In this document: positions 53,940 to 64,000 of the stretch, one piece after another
Position numbering within the stretch: the first letter of the stretch is position 1
Layout of the letters: each line of letters opens with the position of its first letter
Origin: Persicaria tinctoria
Taxonomy: Eukaryota; Streptophyta; Magnoliopsida; Caryophyllales; Polygonaceae
NCBI GenBank assembly: GCA_037127255.1
Contig: JBANSL010000003.1
Location: 42,399,314 to 42,463,313, forward strand
DNA length: 64,000 bases
Direction: 5' to 3'
Program-made: the position numbers and the translations under genes
The notes under the pieces: generated by a model
The model's database searches: none
Seen by the model: only the letters and a program-made list of their open reading frames with translations
Told to the model about the DNA's origin: nothing

Positions 53940-54400
53940 CGAATTTTAAAATCACAGTCAGCTAAAAATCTCCCATCCGGTGAGAAATCCTGCATGTAAA
54001 TGACTGCACATCATAACAAACCTACACATCTATAATAGTAATAAATATTAAACCAACTGCACTGACAAGTAACGCACCAGGTTAATGATTGTCTTCCAAC
54101 CCCTTTAGATCTATGACCCAAGCAACTCCAAATTTGTCACCAAAACAAACAAACATCTCATCTTTGCTTATAGCTACAGTGGTCACCCTTTTCTCTGAAT
54201 TCCCATTATAGTTCAAAGAATATTTTTTCAAAAGGTAAAGAAAAGGATTCTAACCATAACAATTCAAAAGGATAGTCTGCTCTCAACTTACACTAAGAAT
54301 GGATTGCCATGATTTAGAGCACCAAATCTTAATAACCTTGTTGTCGCCATCAGACACTGCTAGAAAACTCCTCCTGCCTCTTCTTAGCCATTGGAGGTTC
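53940..54400 (-). pseudogene. WDR4/TRM82-like WD40 gene fragment (tRNA m7G methyltransferase partner)
   Basis: Three blocks in order on the minus strand. 54400-54288 encodes SFLAVSDGDNKVIKIWCSKS then WQSI. 54230-54085 encodes EKRVTTVAISKDEMFVCFGD then KFGVAWVIDLKG, ending in a stop after LEDNH. 53995-53940 encodes DFSPDGRFLADCDFKIRV. The VCFxDKFGVxWVxDL and SPDGRF...DFKIR signatures are those of the WD40 subunit that stabilises the tRNA m7G46 methyltransferase. Later blades (the HTEFVS region) and the N-terminus are not found. The DCDFKIR block lacks residues of the usual TADRDFKIR. It is a fragment, probably not functional. Another WD40 protein cannot be excluded. Confidence 0.6.
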
Positions 54401-55205
54401 ACAAATTTACCATAAACAAGACAATCAATTAGTAAAAAGACAAACTCCTCCTGCCTCCTGTGAATTCATCCTGCAGTGACAAAACTGGAACCATTAGCCA
54501 TATGACAGTTAAGACTGCTACGTGGTTAACATGCAATGAAATATCATGAAATTTTGAAAACCATCTACTAAGAAAGTGAACACAACTTTTTCTTGAAAGC
54601 AATGTTTTTTGGATTGGGAACAATGAGAAATAAGTCTACTCGGAGTTAAGAGCCCTATAGACAGTCATTTTTTCTGCTCTTCCAAAAGAAGCATTTATTA
54701 GCAAAATCTAAAAGAATCTTACAGCAGTAAAAGAAAAAAATGGTAATGGTTCAATAACTCATTACTAGATCCAAAAAATACAGCAATATAAGAGTGTGAG
54801 TGATATATAATAATCTGCAAGAAAACAAAACTTGAAGAAAACTTCAGCAATTTTATTGTGAAATGGGTAATTTCTCATTATTCCAAAATCCCAAACCACA
54901 AAAATAAAGTGTAGACTATATCCTCTATTGCCCAGTTTGAATAAGACCATAAGGAAGAAATACTTGAGTGTATGTGTTGTTAATTTTCAAGGGTTTTTTT
55001 ATACATAATAAAAAATATATGTGTGTGTGTACTCTCTCCCTTTTTCTCTCAATATTCCAACTATCACTTTCATAACAACCCGTGGCCACTTCAAATCTCC
55101 TTCGGATTGGAGAAATTTGCCAAAATAGACCCCCTCCCAAATAATTTATCATCATTTTATAACTTCCTGTTTAAATTAGACCCATTATTTTTAAGGCAAA
55201 AGTAA
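54401..55205. other. AT-rich spacer, nothing recognised
   Basis: No further WD40 exons or other coding segments could be supported. A (GT)n-like run lies near 55020. Confidence 0.4.
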
Positions 55206-55553
55206 TTAAAATAGCCCAACATTCATCTTGAAGGTAAACAATCTACACCTCAAAGATATACTGCTAGGCATATATTTAACCAAAAACAGTGACTCTAAAG
55301 CATCCCATAGAGCTTCAGAAGTTTTGTAAGATACTATCTGCCTTACCATTTCGTCGGATAACCTTATCAAGATTTTTGAATGAGTCATTTCATCCATCTC
55401 TATCCTCTTAGCCTTGTCAACATCTTCTGGATAGTCATCAATCACTGCTTTCTAGCATTTCTCCTTAATCAACACTCCTTTCATCTTTATTTTCCACATT
55501 GCAAAATTTGTAGAGCCATCAAATGGCTTGATCTTCACAGAAATTCCTGCCAT
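55206..55553 (-). pseudogene. Copia gag fragment with premature stop
   Basis: From ATG at 55553: MAGISVKIKPFDGSTNFAMW, KIKMKGVLIKEKC, a TAG stop (55452-55454), then KAVIDDYPEDVDKAKRIEMD, THSKILIRLSDEMVRQIVSY and ALWDALESLF. The FDG...NFxxW start and the LWxxLE segment are typical of copia-type gag. It breaks off before the zinc knuckle, and no LTR is visible beside it. Confidence 0.75.
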
Positions 55554-56484
55554 CACATCAACTAGATACAATCAGTCCTTATCAGAGATATAAATGCAAT
55601 CAAACAAGGACTTCAGGGATTCTAGACTATCAAAAAACAAGTCAAGAATCAGTCAAGGGCGCAAATATATTCAAGAACTTAAGCCAAGTAACAATTACAA
55701 CAAGTGTAACTAGTTCAAGGATGAACAAAAGCAAATTTTAGACAAACAACACTCAGCTGTATATACAAGAAGGATACACAACCCGATTCTTGCAATAGAA
55801 ACAAATTATAAAAAAATCTCAAAACAAGAACTTAATATACAAAGTTCATCAAGAGATAACACATGAACTTAACCAAATAATATGATTTGCTACTTCAAAC
55901 ACTGCAAAAAGGAAACCAAAGAAGGCAACTCACATGGGTTGCGAGAACCGTCATGCACTCTATCCATTGAAGGATATCAAGACATTTAAGCAAGTTTTGC
56001 ACCACCTAAGACATTTTGAAACCAATTTTCATGAGGTTAGTAATATCATAGTTGATGTTTTATTTTGTAGAAATGTTAAAAGAAAACCATTTAACATTTA
56101 ACAAATCTAACCCTAGTTGATCCCTGGTAGAGCGGAAAGGGAGAAGGGGAAACCTGGCGAGCATCTTTGGCGGCGTCAGCATATTCTACAACTCCCTCTC
56201 CTCCATATCAACTGGCAATCCCGACATAAAATTGCAAAAAAAAAATGTCAAAAACCCTAAAATTAGTGCAGAAGAAAAGCCAAATCAAACGCTAAATTGA
56301 ACAACATAGAAAATTACCGGTGTTGCAGGAGAGATGCTGGCAGTGAAATAAATGACAGAGGATGGAACTTTGACAATAGTTACTCAAGAGAGGGGGACAC
56401 CAAGAGAGGGATTCGGGTGTAGAGAACCAAAAACCAGGTCAATGAGGCGGAGGAGTCCCTACCACACTAACGTTAGAAGACATA
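55554..56484. other. Spacer between gag relic and CACTA part
   Basis: A minus-strand stretch near 56151-56200 (GGEGVVEYADAAKDARQ followed by a GT donor) could be a host exon, perhaps of an RNA-binding protein, but it is too short to call. Confidence 0.3.
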
Positions 56485-57321
56485 ATGGAAGGGAGGGGAA
56501 CAGTTGGTGCTGAAGTGAAGAGAGAGCCTCCACATCTGTTAAGACAAGCTCATTTGTGTGTTCTCGGGAATAGAGAGGACGTACAACCATATATCGCGGA
56601 GCACATGTCTTATTTGAGGAAGCGAAATCCAAGTCGTAAGAATGAAGCTTGGTTTATGAATGAACACAATCAATCATTTTCTAAATGGCTAAAGCAGAGA
56701 ATAAGTGATCAGTAAAGAACCTCGTTTGAGTCGGTTTCAGAAACATTGAGACGGTTGACTGAAGGGCATATTCCTGATGTAACTACGTTCTCGTCTTATG
56801 AGATAAATGGCTACACATACTACACAAAGTCTCATGATGATAAAAGTACAACGTAAAATAGTGGTGTGACATTAGTAGCACAAGCGATGCATATAGTTGG
56901 TGCAAAGGACAAAATCCCGGTTTTGGAAAATATGTCATACTATGGAGTAATTGATTAAATATGGGAGCTCAATTACATTGAATTGAGGGTGCCTGTTTTG
57001 AAGTGTAGCTGGGTTGATAATCATAGCGAGATAAGAGTTGATGAGTTAGGCTTCACTCTCGTTGATCTGAATAGGGTGGGGCATAAGGATGATCCTTTTA
57101 TCTTAGCATCACAAGCAACACAAGTGTTTTTGGTCCTAGACTTATCTGATCGGCAGTGGTCTATTATGCGATGGACAAAAGAGAGATACGCAACAGAAGT
57201 TGATGATATTGAAGACAACAATGATGGAGAACATATTCGAACTTCTGTCACTATGCCTTCAGTTGACACCGATGCTAATATAGATGATTTGTACTTACGT
57301 GTAGATCATTTGAAGAAGTAG
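56485..57321 (+). pseudogene. TNP2-like CACTA transposase, C-terminal part (DUF4218/DUF4216), broken
   Basis: 56515-56715 encodes PPHLLRQAHLCVLGNREDVQ, PYIAEHMSYLRKRNP and WFMNEHNQSFSKWLK, the segment around the end of DUF4218 in TNP2. After a stop the protein resumes with FSSYEINGYTYYTKSHDDKS, SGVTLVAQAMH and MSYYGVID, and at 56983-57321 with VPVLKCSWVDNHSEIRVDEL, GFTLVDLNRVGHKDDPFILA and SQATQVFLVLD, the DUF4216 signature. In-frame stops after KSTT and after YYGVID show it is dead. The catalytic N-terminal part is absent. Confidence 0.85.
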
Positions 57322-58070
57322 TTATTAAGAAATATAAGAAGAAGTCTAAAAAAAAGAAAGAGAGTCGATACTTGAAGGGTATCACTATAGGTTAAATTTT
57401 TGTTAGGTTTCATTTTCAATTTGAACTTTTTCTTCATTTTATATAATTGTATACTCCTTAGTATAATGTGTTAATACCAGGAATGAACAACAACTTGCTA
57501 TCATTAACAGATTTTTTTGTGTGATTTTTTTAAATGGCAAGTCCTCATATTGGATTGGATTACTGTTTGGGTTTACCATCCAAATGAACTGCTCAATGGA
57601 TTTCTCTTACATATATCTAGAATTTTGTCTCCCCATCCCCAACGGCTGATAGAAAAAGGTGACCTCCTTTCACCATGGAACTTCTGTATGCGAAGTACAT
57701 CTGTGAAGAAAATCTGAAATGGTAAGTGCAAAGTGAAAATACAGATGCAGTTAGCCGCTTCTAGATTGCTTTAATTTTCTTGTTTAAGGCTCAATATGCT
57801 ACTAGTTCATATCTCCTCAATTGTTTTCTCGTGTTGGAAATTGACCAGATATGCGATTGATTCCTTTTTCTTATTAATGTCTCTTGCATATCAATGTGTT
57901 CCAGAAGCTTTCTCACCCAGAACACACGCTTGTGAAGCGTGGGGCTACAGTAGAAGAGGCTTTCGACAAAGCAGTCCAAACAGTTGTGGGAGGATGACAA
58001 CACCTATGAGGTAGATGCTTCAACAAAACAATTGATATTCACTTAATCATTTTCATGATATAGTGATAAT

Positions 58071-61000
58071 TTGAAACTTGATGTGGTTAAAATTTTTGAT
58101 AGTTCAATGGAGGGTACACGGGATTCAGACACAAGTAGCGATGATAATGAAAATTCACACAACACGAAGAGTGATTCTAATAATGATGTTTGTCAAACCC
58201 GTGCTAGGGGTACAACCCTTGTAGCTAGGATTAGAAGAATGACTCAAGATCATACAAATAAGATTCTGTTGGTGTGGAATAGTTGAGGAGTAGCAGTATG
58301 TGAGAACTCAGTCATTCTACAGAGTTACATCGGTTATCTAACTCGGACACGTATACCGATTACATTTACAAATTGGAAGTTAGTGCCCGATGAGATTAAG
58401 AATACTATCATTGTCACAATAGTGGTAATTTTTCTTAATTTTCCTTACTTTTATTTGTTATGATTGTGTGATAATTTTAGTAAATTTTATGTGATATGTT
58501 TTCTCATAGAACTTTTTAGTGCCCTTCTAACTATGATCAGTCAAGGATCCTTATTAGCGCAAGTGCCAAGTGGAGAAAATTCAAAAGTAAGCTCAATCAA
58601 TTTGTCAAAAAGGGGATAAAGAAACCCCCCAAGGAGTTCGATCACATTGATCAAGATACCTGGGATGAATATCTTTGAGAACGTTGCACAGACGAATTTG
58701 AGGCAACTTTTGGTTTATTTAAGTGATGCATCCTATAATATTTCGAGGATTGTTCAATAAATCTTTGTTGTGGTTAGAAGCAAAGTTGTCATTACTAACT
58801 TTCCTTTTCAATGCAGGCAGTAAGCAAGTGCAATAGTGAAAATGCACGGAAGATTGGGTACAAGTACAGGAAATCGAGAGAGGGTTATGATCGTCATGAG
58901 CACAAAATTGTAAAGTTGTTCATTACACCCATTGTGAAAATATTGGTCGCTTGTATAATGTGTGAGTTATACAATAGTGAATATGATATTATGTTTTATT
59001 TTTTTACAGCTGAAGGCAAAGGAGGAAGAACCTCTCATCTCCTCCGTTGATAGGGATGATTTGTGGGTATTTGTGCAAACGCCAAAGAATGGTATATTGG
59101 AGCCCGATGTTCAACAAATCATTAAAGAAATCGTAAGTTTGGGTTCATATGATTCATATTTTCATTACAATTGATTTTTTATACAATTTCATATTAATGT
59201 ATGTGTTATTGAAGGGTGTGGTTAAGGAAAAAGAAGCTAAAGGGCTCATAGTCACAACAAAGAGACATGATCATCTTTCTTATGCCACGGGTAAGGTTGA
59301 CCGCCCTGGTCGGGTGAGATGTGCAGGTTTGGGGGTCACTGCAAAGGCATATTATGGTGAAACGAAGAGTAGATGTGTCCGTGATGAAAAATTTCATCAT
59401 CTTGAGGCTTTAGTGACAACAATGAGATCTCAGATTGAAGAATTAAGAAATTGTATGATGGGGGAACGATGGTACAAAGCACAACTGCAGACCAGATTAA
59501 AATCAGCGGAGATGATAGTTTCTCATTGAAGAATCGACATTCTAGCGAGGAACCAAAGGTATGCCTTCAAATTATTTGAAAAATATCTTATCATAATTAT
59601 GTCATATTAGAAGGCTGGTTTGTGCTATGTTTACTTATTTTGATGAGTGTGAAGCTCAATACTATAAGACTTATAAGAATGACATGTCTGCAGTATGCAA
59701 ACTTCAACTGATCAGAAACATCTTCTCTAACTGAAATCACTTCATAGTTAAACTAAAGGTTTGTCTTATAGTGTAATACTAGGTATTTGGGTGAAAGTCG
59801 CCTTGGCTTGTCAATGCGATTTACAAGTGGGCAACGAGTCTAGCATATGTAACCCTAAACATTAGTTATAATCACAAGTTCGAACTTTGAAATCTTGGTT
59901 ATTCAAAAAAAAAAAATCAATTTATAAAGTATAAACCGTCCTCTCACTTTCTTGAGGGAGGGGGGCAAAAGCTTTGATGATTTTGCATCAGATATGGCCA
60001 TCACTGAAATTTTCCTTCAATTATTTGATGACCCCATTTAATTTTGTGGGTCACATTTTCAGTGATTTGGGGTATGTGTTCATACTTCCTGTACCTGCTC
60101 ATCATGTCCCACAGTTTTAGTTTCTAGGTTTTAATTGAATCCCTTGTCAAGTGTAGTACTGTATTTCAAGTTTATGCTAAACAAGATCTTCTACTTGGAT
60201 TTATCAGATATGGAAATCAGGATCATGCCAAACTGCCAAACATCACCATAAGATAAATCTCGCAAAGAAACAGTTAACATCGTCACATCTAATACAAATC
60301 ACTTCAAGCGTAGTACTGTATTTCTGATCAGAAACTCCAGCTAATCAGAAATAGATACTCTTATTTACTTTTTCACAGCTAGCCTATGGTTTTTCCCTAT
60401 ATCCCCAACTAGGACGCCTTTCATAAAAAAACACTTTATAGTTAAACTGAAATCCCTAAATTCAAAATAACGCTTTCCCGTGGGTTGCTGCTGCTGTTTT
60501 CATTAGTGTTTGTTTTTGCAGGAAGACTTTAAAAAATGTCGATTGTTTTGGCCCGACCCAACTAAGGAGGTAGGTAGAGGGCGAGCATTTGTCCCTGATG
60601 AGGACTCATTTGCAATGCTTCATGGAAAGCGGTTGGATTCAAATACACTAAAGGTCACCGTGGAGACCGTGTTGGATGATGGAGCACTTGTGCCATGCCC
60701 GACGGATGAAGTAACCAAGATGAACGAAGCATTGGGACATTTTGTCGAATGGCCAAAGTGCATGGTCTCATTTGTATCGGTATGAGAAATTAAATTTATA
60801 CTTTATTCTTATTTAAATTTATATCTATAAGTAAATAATTTTGACGTTTACCACTTGAGATATTAGAACTCAGAGAGCTCAAAATGTTCAAACATATCTG
60901 GCAAACACTCGATGCAAAGTGACAATGACTGTGAAGGCCACAATAAAATGATTGAAAAATATTCATTCATGTTGTCCTATATTGAAGAGTTCCCACTTGA

Positions 61001-62600
61001 AATACTCATGCTCGAAGATATTGTACATCATCGTCATGTGTTGAATTGTGGAAAGGACGAGATAAATGTTTGGCTAAGAGGACGAGAGTTGGAAGCGGTG
61101 CATATCTCGATCTTTATCAAGTATGTATCTACAAACCATACGCTAAAATTTAATAACGTGTCAAATGCTTCAATTTTTTTTGGTCATTGTATAATTACAG
61201 GTATTTATTTGAAATGGCCAACGCAAAACAATTTGGCTTTCTATGCCCAACAATGTTAGTTGTTCCTCCGAGATCTGATAAAGAAGTAGAGCGACGAGCA
61301 CAATATATTGCTACATCCATGATGAAATCGAATTTGAGAGGATGTTTATGGCTTTCTCCATATAATGGAGGGTAAGTTTTTATTGCTTCATACATGTAAA
61401 TCCTTACACTCCGTTTACCCTGTGAATAGAACTAGCTAACTCTTACACAAACTCATGTGTGTAACTTTCCATTCCTTTATGAAAATCCGCTTTCCATTGG
61501 ATATATAGGAATCATTGGATGCTAGGGGTGATCGATCGTTTACAAAGCAAGATGTATTGGTTGGATCCATTACATTGTGAAGTAAGAGATGATTTTATGC
61601 AAATAGCTACAAAGTAAGATACTTTGTAGTTTGTTTCATGCTACAGTTTATTTTCTATTATTTTCTACGATTGCATATTAATTGGTATTGTGTTTGTATT
61701 TCTATAGTGTTATGGAACGGTTTAATGCTGATAATGATGCAAGACATCATCGAAACAAAACCAAGAGGAAAAAGAGTTTTATCATTTGGAAGAAAATCAA
61801 GGTGATGGCTTATATAATTATTTTCAATGTTTGTTTTCAAATGGAATTATAGAATTAATGTTCTATGAATTTTAACTATATATATTTATTTGTGATTTTA
61901 CAAGGGCCCTAAACAACCGAACAATTTCCAATGTGGTTACTACATATGTCGGTACATGTGGGAAATTATTGAAAAAGGTGCCACTCGAATCCCGAAAAAG
62001 GTATTTATGCTCTTGGTGTCATTTAAGTGTTCACTTTTCTATCGTTTGCTCATAGTTCTTATGTTTCCCTTTTGGTGTCATTTAAGTGTTCACATTCCTC
62101 TCATCGTCTCCCTTCAACAGCTACTCACAACAATCTAATTTTTCCTCCTTTCCCAGCCCTTTTCTATTTTCCTATGTTGTGCTACTTTCATTCCACCGAG
62201 CTCTCTTTTGTTGCTCACATCAAGCATAATATCGTTGTGAATCCAACCCTTCACTCTCAACATAACTCTACATATCTTCTGTAAGCAGTGTGTATTAGAC
62301 CACTTGAATGAACATATTCTTGAATTGGTTGCGCAATTTACTTGTCTTCTTTTGTTTAAGAACATAGTTGTAGAGTAGATCATAGTTTGCTTGTTGGATT
62401 GAATTTATTGGTGAAACAGAACTTGGATGATAAATTGTTTTATTCATTCATATATCTGTTAATATGAAATATGCTTTTGTAGTATTTTGACGACTCGCAT
62501 CAAGAATATAGCGATTATCATATTGAGGACGTGTACATGGAGTGGCTGGATTTTGTTGAAACATACATACACTTGCGTATCAATACCGCTCCTAGTAAGT
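58071..62600 (+). pseudogene. CACTA-associated Transposase_24/Ulp1 (C48 peptidase) multi-exon gene, partly broken
   Basis: Exon-like blocks in order: RGTTLVARIRRMTQDHTNKI (58206), KWRKFKSKLNQFVKKGIKKP (58568; Transposase_24), NARKIGYKYRKSREGYDRHE (58830), LWVFVQTPKNGILEPDV (59061), GRVRCAGLGVTAKAYYG and a coiled coil (59215-59529), CRLFWPDPTK...GHFVEWPK (60538-60760; DUF8039-like), CLWLSPYNGG (61350), then the Ulp1 core. That core is NHWMLGVIDRLQSKMYWLDP (61510), the basic FIIWKKIK (61780), QPNNFQCGYYICRYMWEII (61916) and EDVYMEWLDFVETYI (62525). The catalytic His (61513-61515), Asp (61564-61566) and Cys (61932-61934) are present and the late exons have GT/AG borders. Stops near 58284 (VWNS) and 58677 (DEYL) break the front part. 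Ulp1 proteases act on SUMO. Their role in CACTA elements is not settled. Confidence 0.75.
59530..60520. other. Long intron-like spacer within the CACTA gene
   Basis: About 1 kb between the coiled-coil block and the DUF8039-like block, AT-rich with no other coding signal. An AG acceptor precedes GAAGACTTTAAAAAATGTCG at 60521. Confidence 0.5.
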
Positions 62601-62878
62601 ATTTTACCTATAATTTAGATCCAGCTTATTGTTTAGTATTGTTTTCTGAATATTGAAAGTTGTATCTAATGATAATTCCATCAATTTATTTTGTTACTCG
62701 CAGGTTAAAGTGTTTCAGGATCGATGATTATAGTTTTAGAGAAAAGATCCTTATAGTTTAGTTCTACTTAGGATTATTAGGGGTTGATGGAACTTTAGTT
62801 TCACATTACTAACGAATCTATTTGTTTCCCTAAATCTCATATATATCTTATTTAGTTTCTTCTTTACATTAACTACTT

Positions 62879-62880
<2 letters not shown>

Positions 62881-62944
<64 letters not shown>
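62881..62944. repeat. (TA)n microsatellite
   Basis: About 32 uninterrupted TA dinucleotides. Confidence 0.97.
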
Positions 62945-62949
<5 letters not shown>

Positions 62950-63039
62950 ACTCATTTGTATGTGTGTTTTAGGATTGTGTGCACCACATTTGAATATTTA
63001 TCAATATGGGTCAAAATTGGAAATAACAGCAGAATATAA

Positions 63040-63585
63040 AAATATGTCTCATGAAATAAGCACGGTTGAGTATCGGACCGGGCTAAAAAAATGGAACATA
63101 TTAAGAACGTTTTTTATACAAGTGTGTTAAATGATAATCTAAAAAATGGAACATGATAAAAACGCTTTTTATACAAGTGTGTTAAATGGTAATATAAAAA
63201 GAGCACGGTTTTAAATACCTGTGCTTATTTTTAAGCACGCTTTATTTTTAAAGTGCCCTTAGGATTAAGCACGGTTAAAAATAAACCATTCTTAAAATTA
63301 AGTACGGTTTTGGATCAAATGTGCTCTCTAATAAACTCGCTTCCTATTGAAGTGTGCTTATTTTTAAGCACACTTACGTGTAAAAATGTGCTCAAATTGT
63401 ATATTATATCGACACGGTTGTACACCAATTTTAAGAACACTTTCAAAGTAAAACCATGCTTAAATATTCAGAACACGGTTATTTTCGAAGCGTTATCGTT
63501 TGGGAGCGCACTCACTATAAGCACAGAAACAGAAGCGTGTTCCCATAAAAAAAAAGCGTGCGCTGGTCCCCTCTTTTGTACTAGA
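63040..63585. repeat. CACTA subterminal repeats and probable right terminus
   Basis: Variants of AAGCACGGTT and its complement (GTGCTTATTTTTAAGCAC) recur about every 20-50 bp in both orientations. The block ends CCCCTCTTTTGTACTAG (63569-63585 region), which reads CTAGTACAAAAGAGGGG on the other strand and resembles a CACTA terminus (CACTAGTACAAAA) with decayed outer bases. Confidence 0.7.
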
Positions 63586-64000
63586 GGCGTCTTCATATGC
63601 TTCCACCAAACCAAACATGGATCAAAGAAAAGATTGAATTACACAAACATTGTTAGATAAACTAATTTCTTCAGAGTTAGACAACCAACTTAGATATTTG
63701 GTTCAACAGAAAAAAGCCGCACATATCCAAAATCACTAAAAATGACAGAGTCCTTGAATCATGTAGAAATAAATTCCCTATACAGATACACAGTCGGTCA
63801 TTCTTGTTAGTTTCGCGTTGTTACAGTGTTATAGTGATTGCCTTTATGGCGTTGTGATTCCAAAGGGCTTGATATTTTTTATCCTTTACTGATCATTTCA
63901 ATAGAGGGAAACACATCTAAAATCACCCTCATCCATATCAGCTGTCTGACTGTTTATTGATTATAACAGAACATTGATTTGACTCGAGAACGCTTTGTCA
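63586..64000. other. Right flank, nothing recognised
   Basis: No gene or element end is supported up to the window edge. Confidence 0.4.

Larger units (their letters stand above)
56485..63585 (+). mobile_element. CACTA (En/Spm) transposon, right part with Ulp1 gene
   Basis: It comprises a broken TNP2 transposase C-terminus, a Transposase_24/Ulp1 gene, subterminal palindromic repeats and a right end resembling an inverted CACTA terminus. The Transposase_21 catalytic part and the left end are missing, so the element is truncated near 56470. Confidence 0.75.

Overview
This is a repeat-dense stretch of a plant nuclear genome. Evidence for a plant is the BIG GRAIN 1-like gene, plant-type Ty1/copia, Athila-type Ty3/gypsy, MULE and CACTA elements, GT-AG introns and AT-rich spacers. 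It looks like a eudicot, possibly an asterid, but I cannot name the species from sequence alone. There are no bacterial-type operons, CRISPR arrays or functional tRNA/rRNA genes.

Layout. 1-1.9 kb: a decayed MULE transposase (minus strand) in a field of short degenerate repeats. 2.5-8.5 kb: a long near-palindrome whose two arms meet at a 12-bp spacer. Its right arm is split by a minus-strand miniature LTR element (TSD CGTTG), and one LTR of that is split by a solo Athila-like LTR (TSD ATCGA). 9.5-10.6 kb: a truncated LINE ORF1 relic. 11.1-11.9 kb: a long-TIR non-autonomous element. 12.9-14.5 kb: a candidate element with a GC-rich gene-like piece, a hairpin-prone tandem array and a poly(A) run. 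14.9-15.9 kb: the only clearly intact host gene, BIG GRAIN 1-like. 17.4-18.1 kb: unrecognised open frames. 19.6-25.7 kb: a broken 6-phosphogluconolactonase gene (minus) with a very young, complete Tork/Tnt1-like copia in one intron. 26.3 kb: a small tRNA-type SINE with a perfect 16-bp TSD. 26.64-26.86 kb: five related short palindromes.

27.2-53.3 kb is a two-level nest of Athila-like elements, all minus strand. An old, broken element A (LTRs 27210-29495 and 34441-35291 + 51948-53289) carries inside its 5' LTR an array of younger B elements, LTR-internal-LTR-internal-LTR (35292-51942), with one target duplication (CTCTT). Both B internal regions keep a 1158-codon open frame with gag, aspartic protease and the C-terminal tail of integrase, but no reverse transcriptase, RNase H or integrase core. 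They are non-autonomous. The LTRs and the coding region are filled with a short motif, TCGATCTCGA/TCGAGATCGA, often as inverted pairs, on both strands and in all frames. I consider this the most unusual signal in the window.

53.9-54.4 kb: exons of a WDR4/TRM82-like WD40 gene. 55.2-55.6 kb: a copia gag relic. 56.5-63.6 kb: the right part of a CACTA (En/Spm) transposon with a broken TNP2 C-terminus, a multi-exon Transposase_24-type protein joined to a Ulp1 (C48) protease whose His-Asp-Cys residues are intact, subterminal palindromic repeats and a probable right end near 63585.
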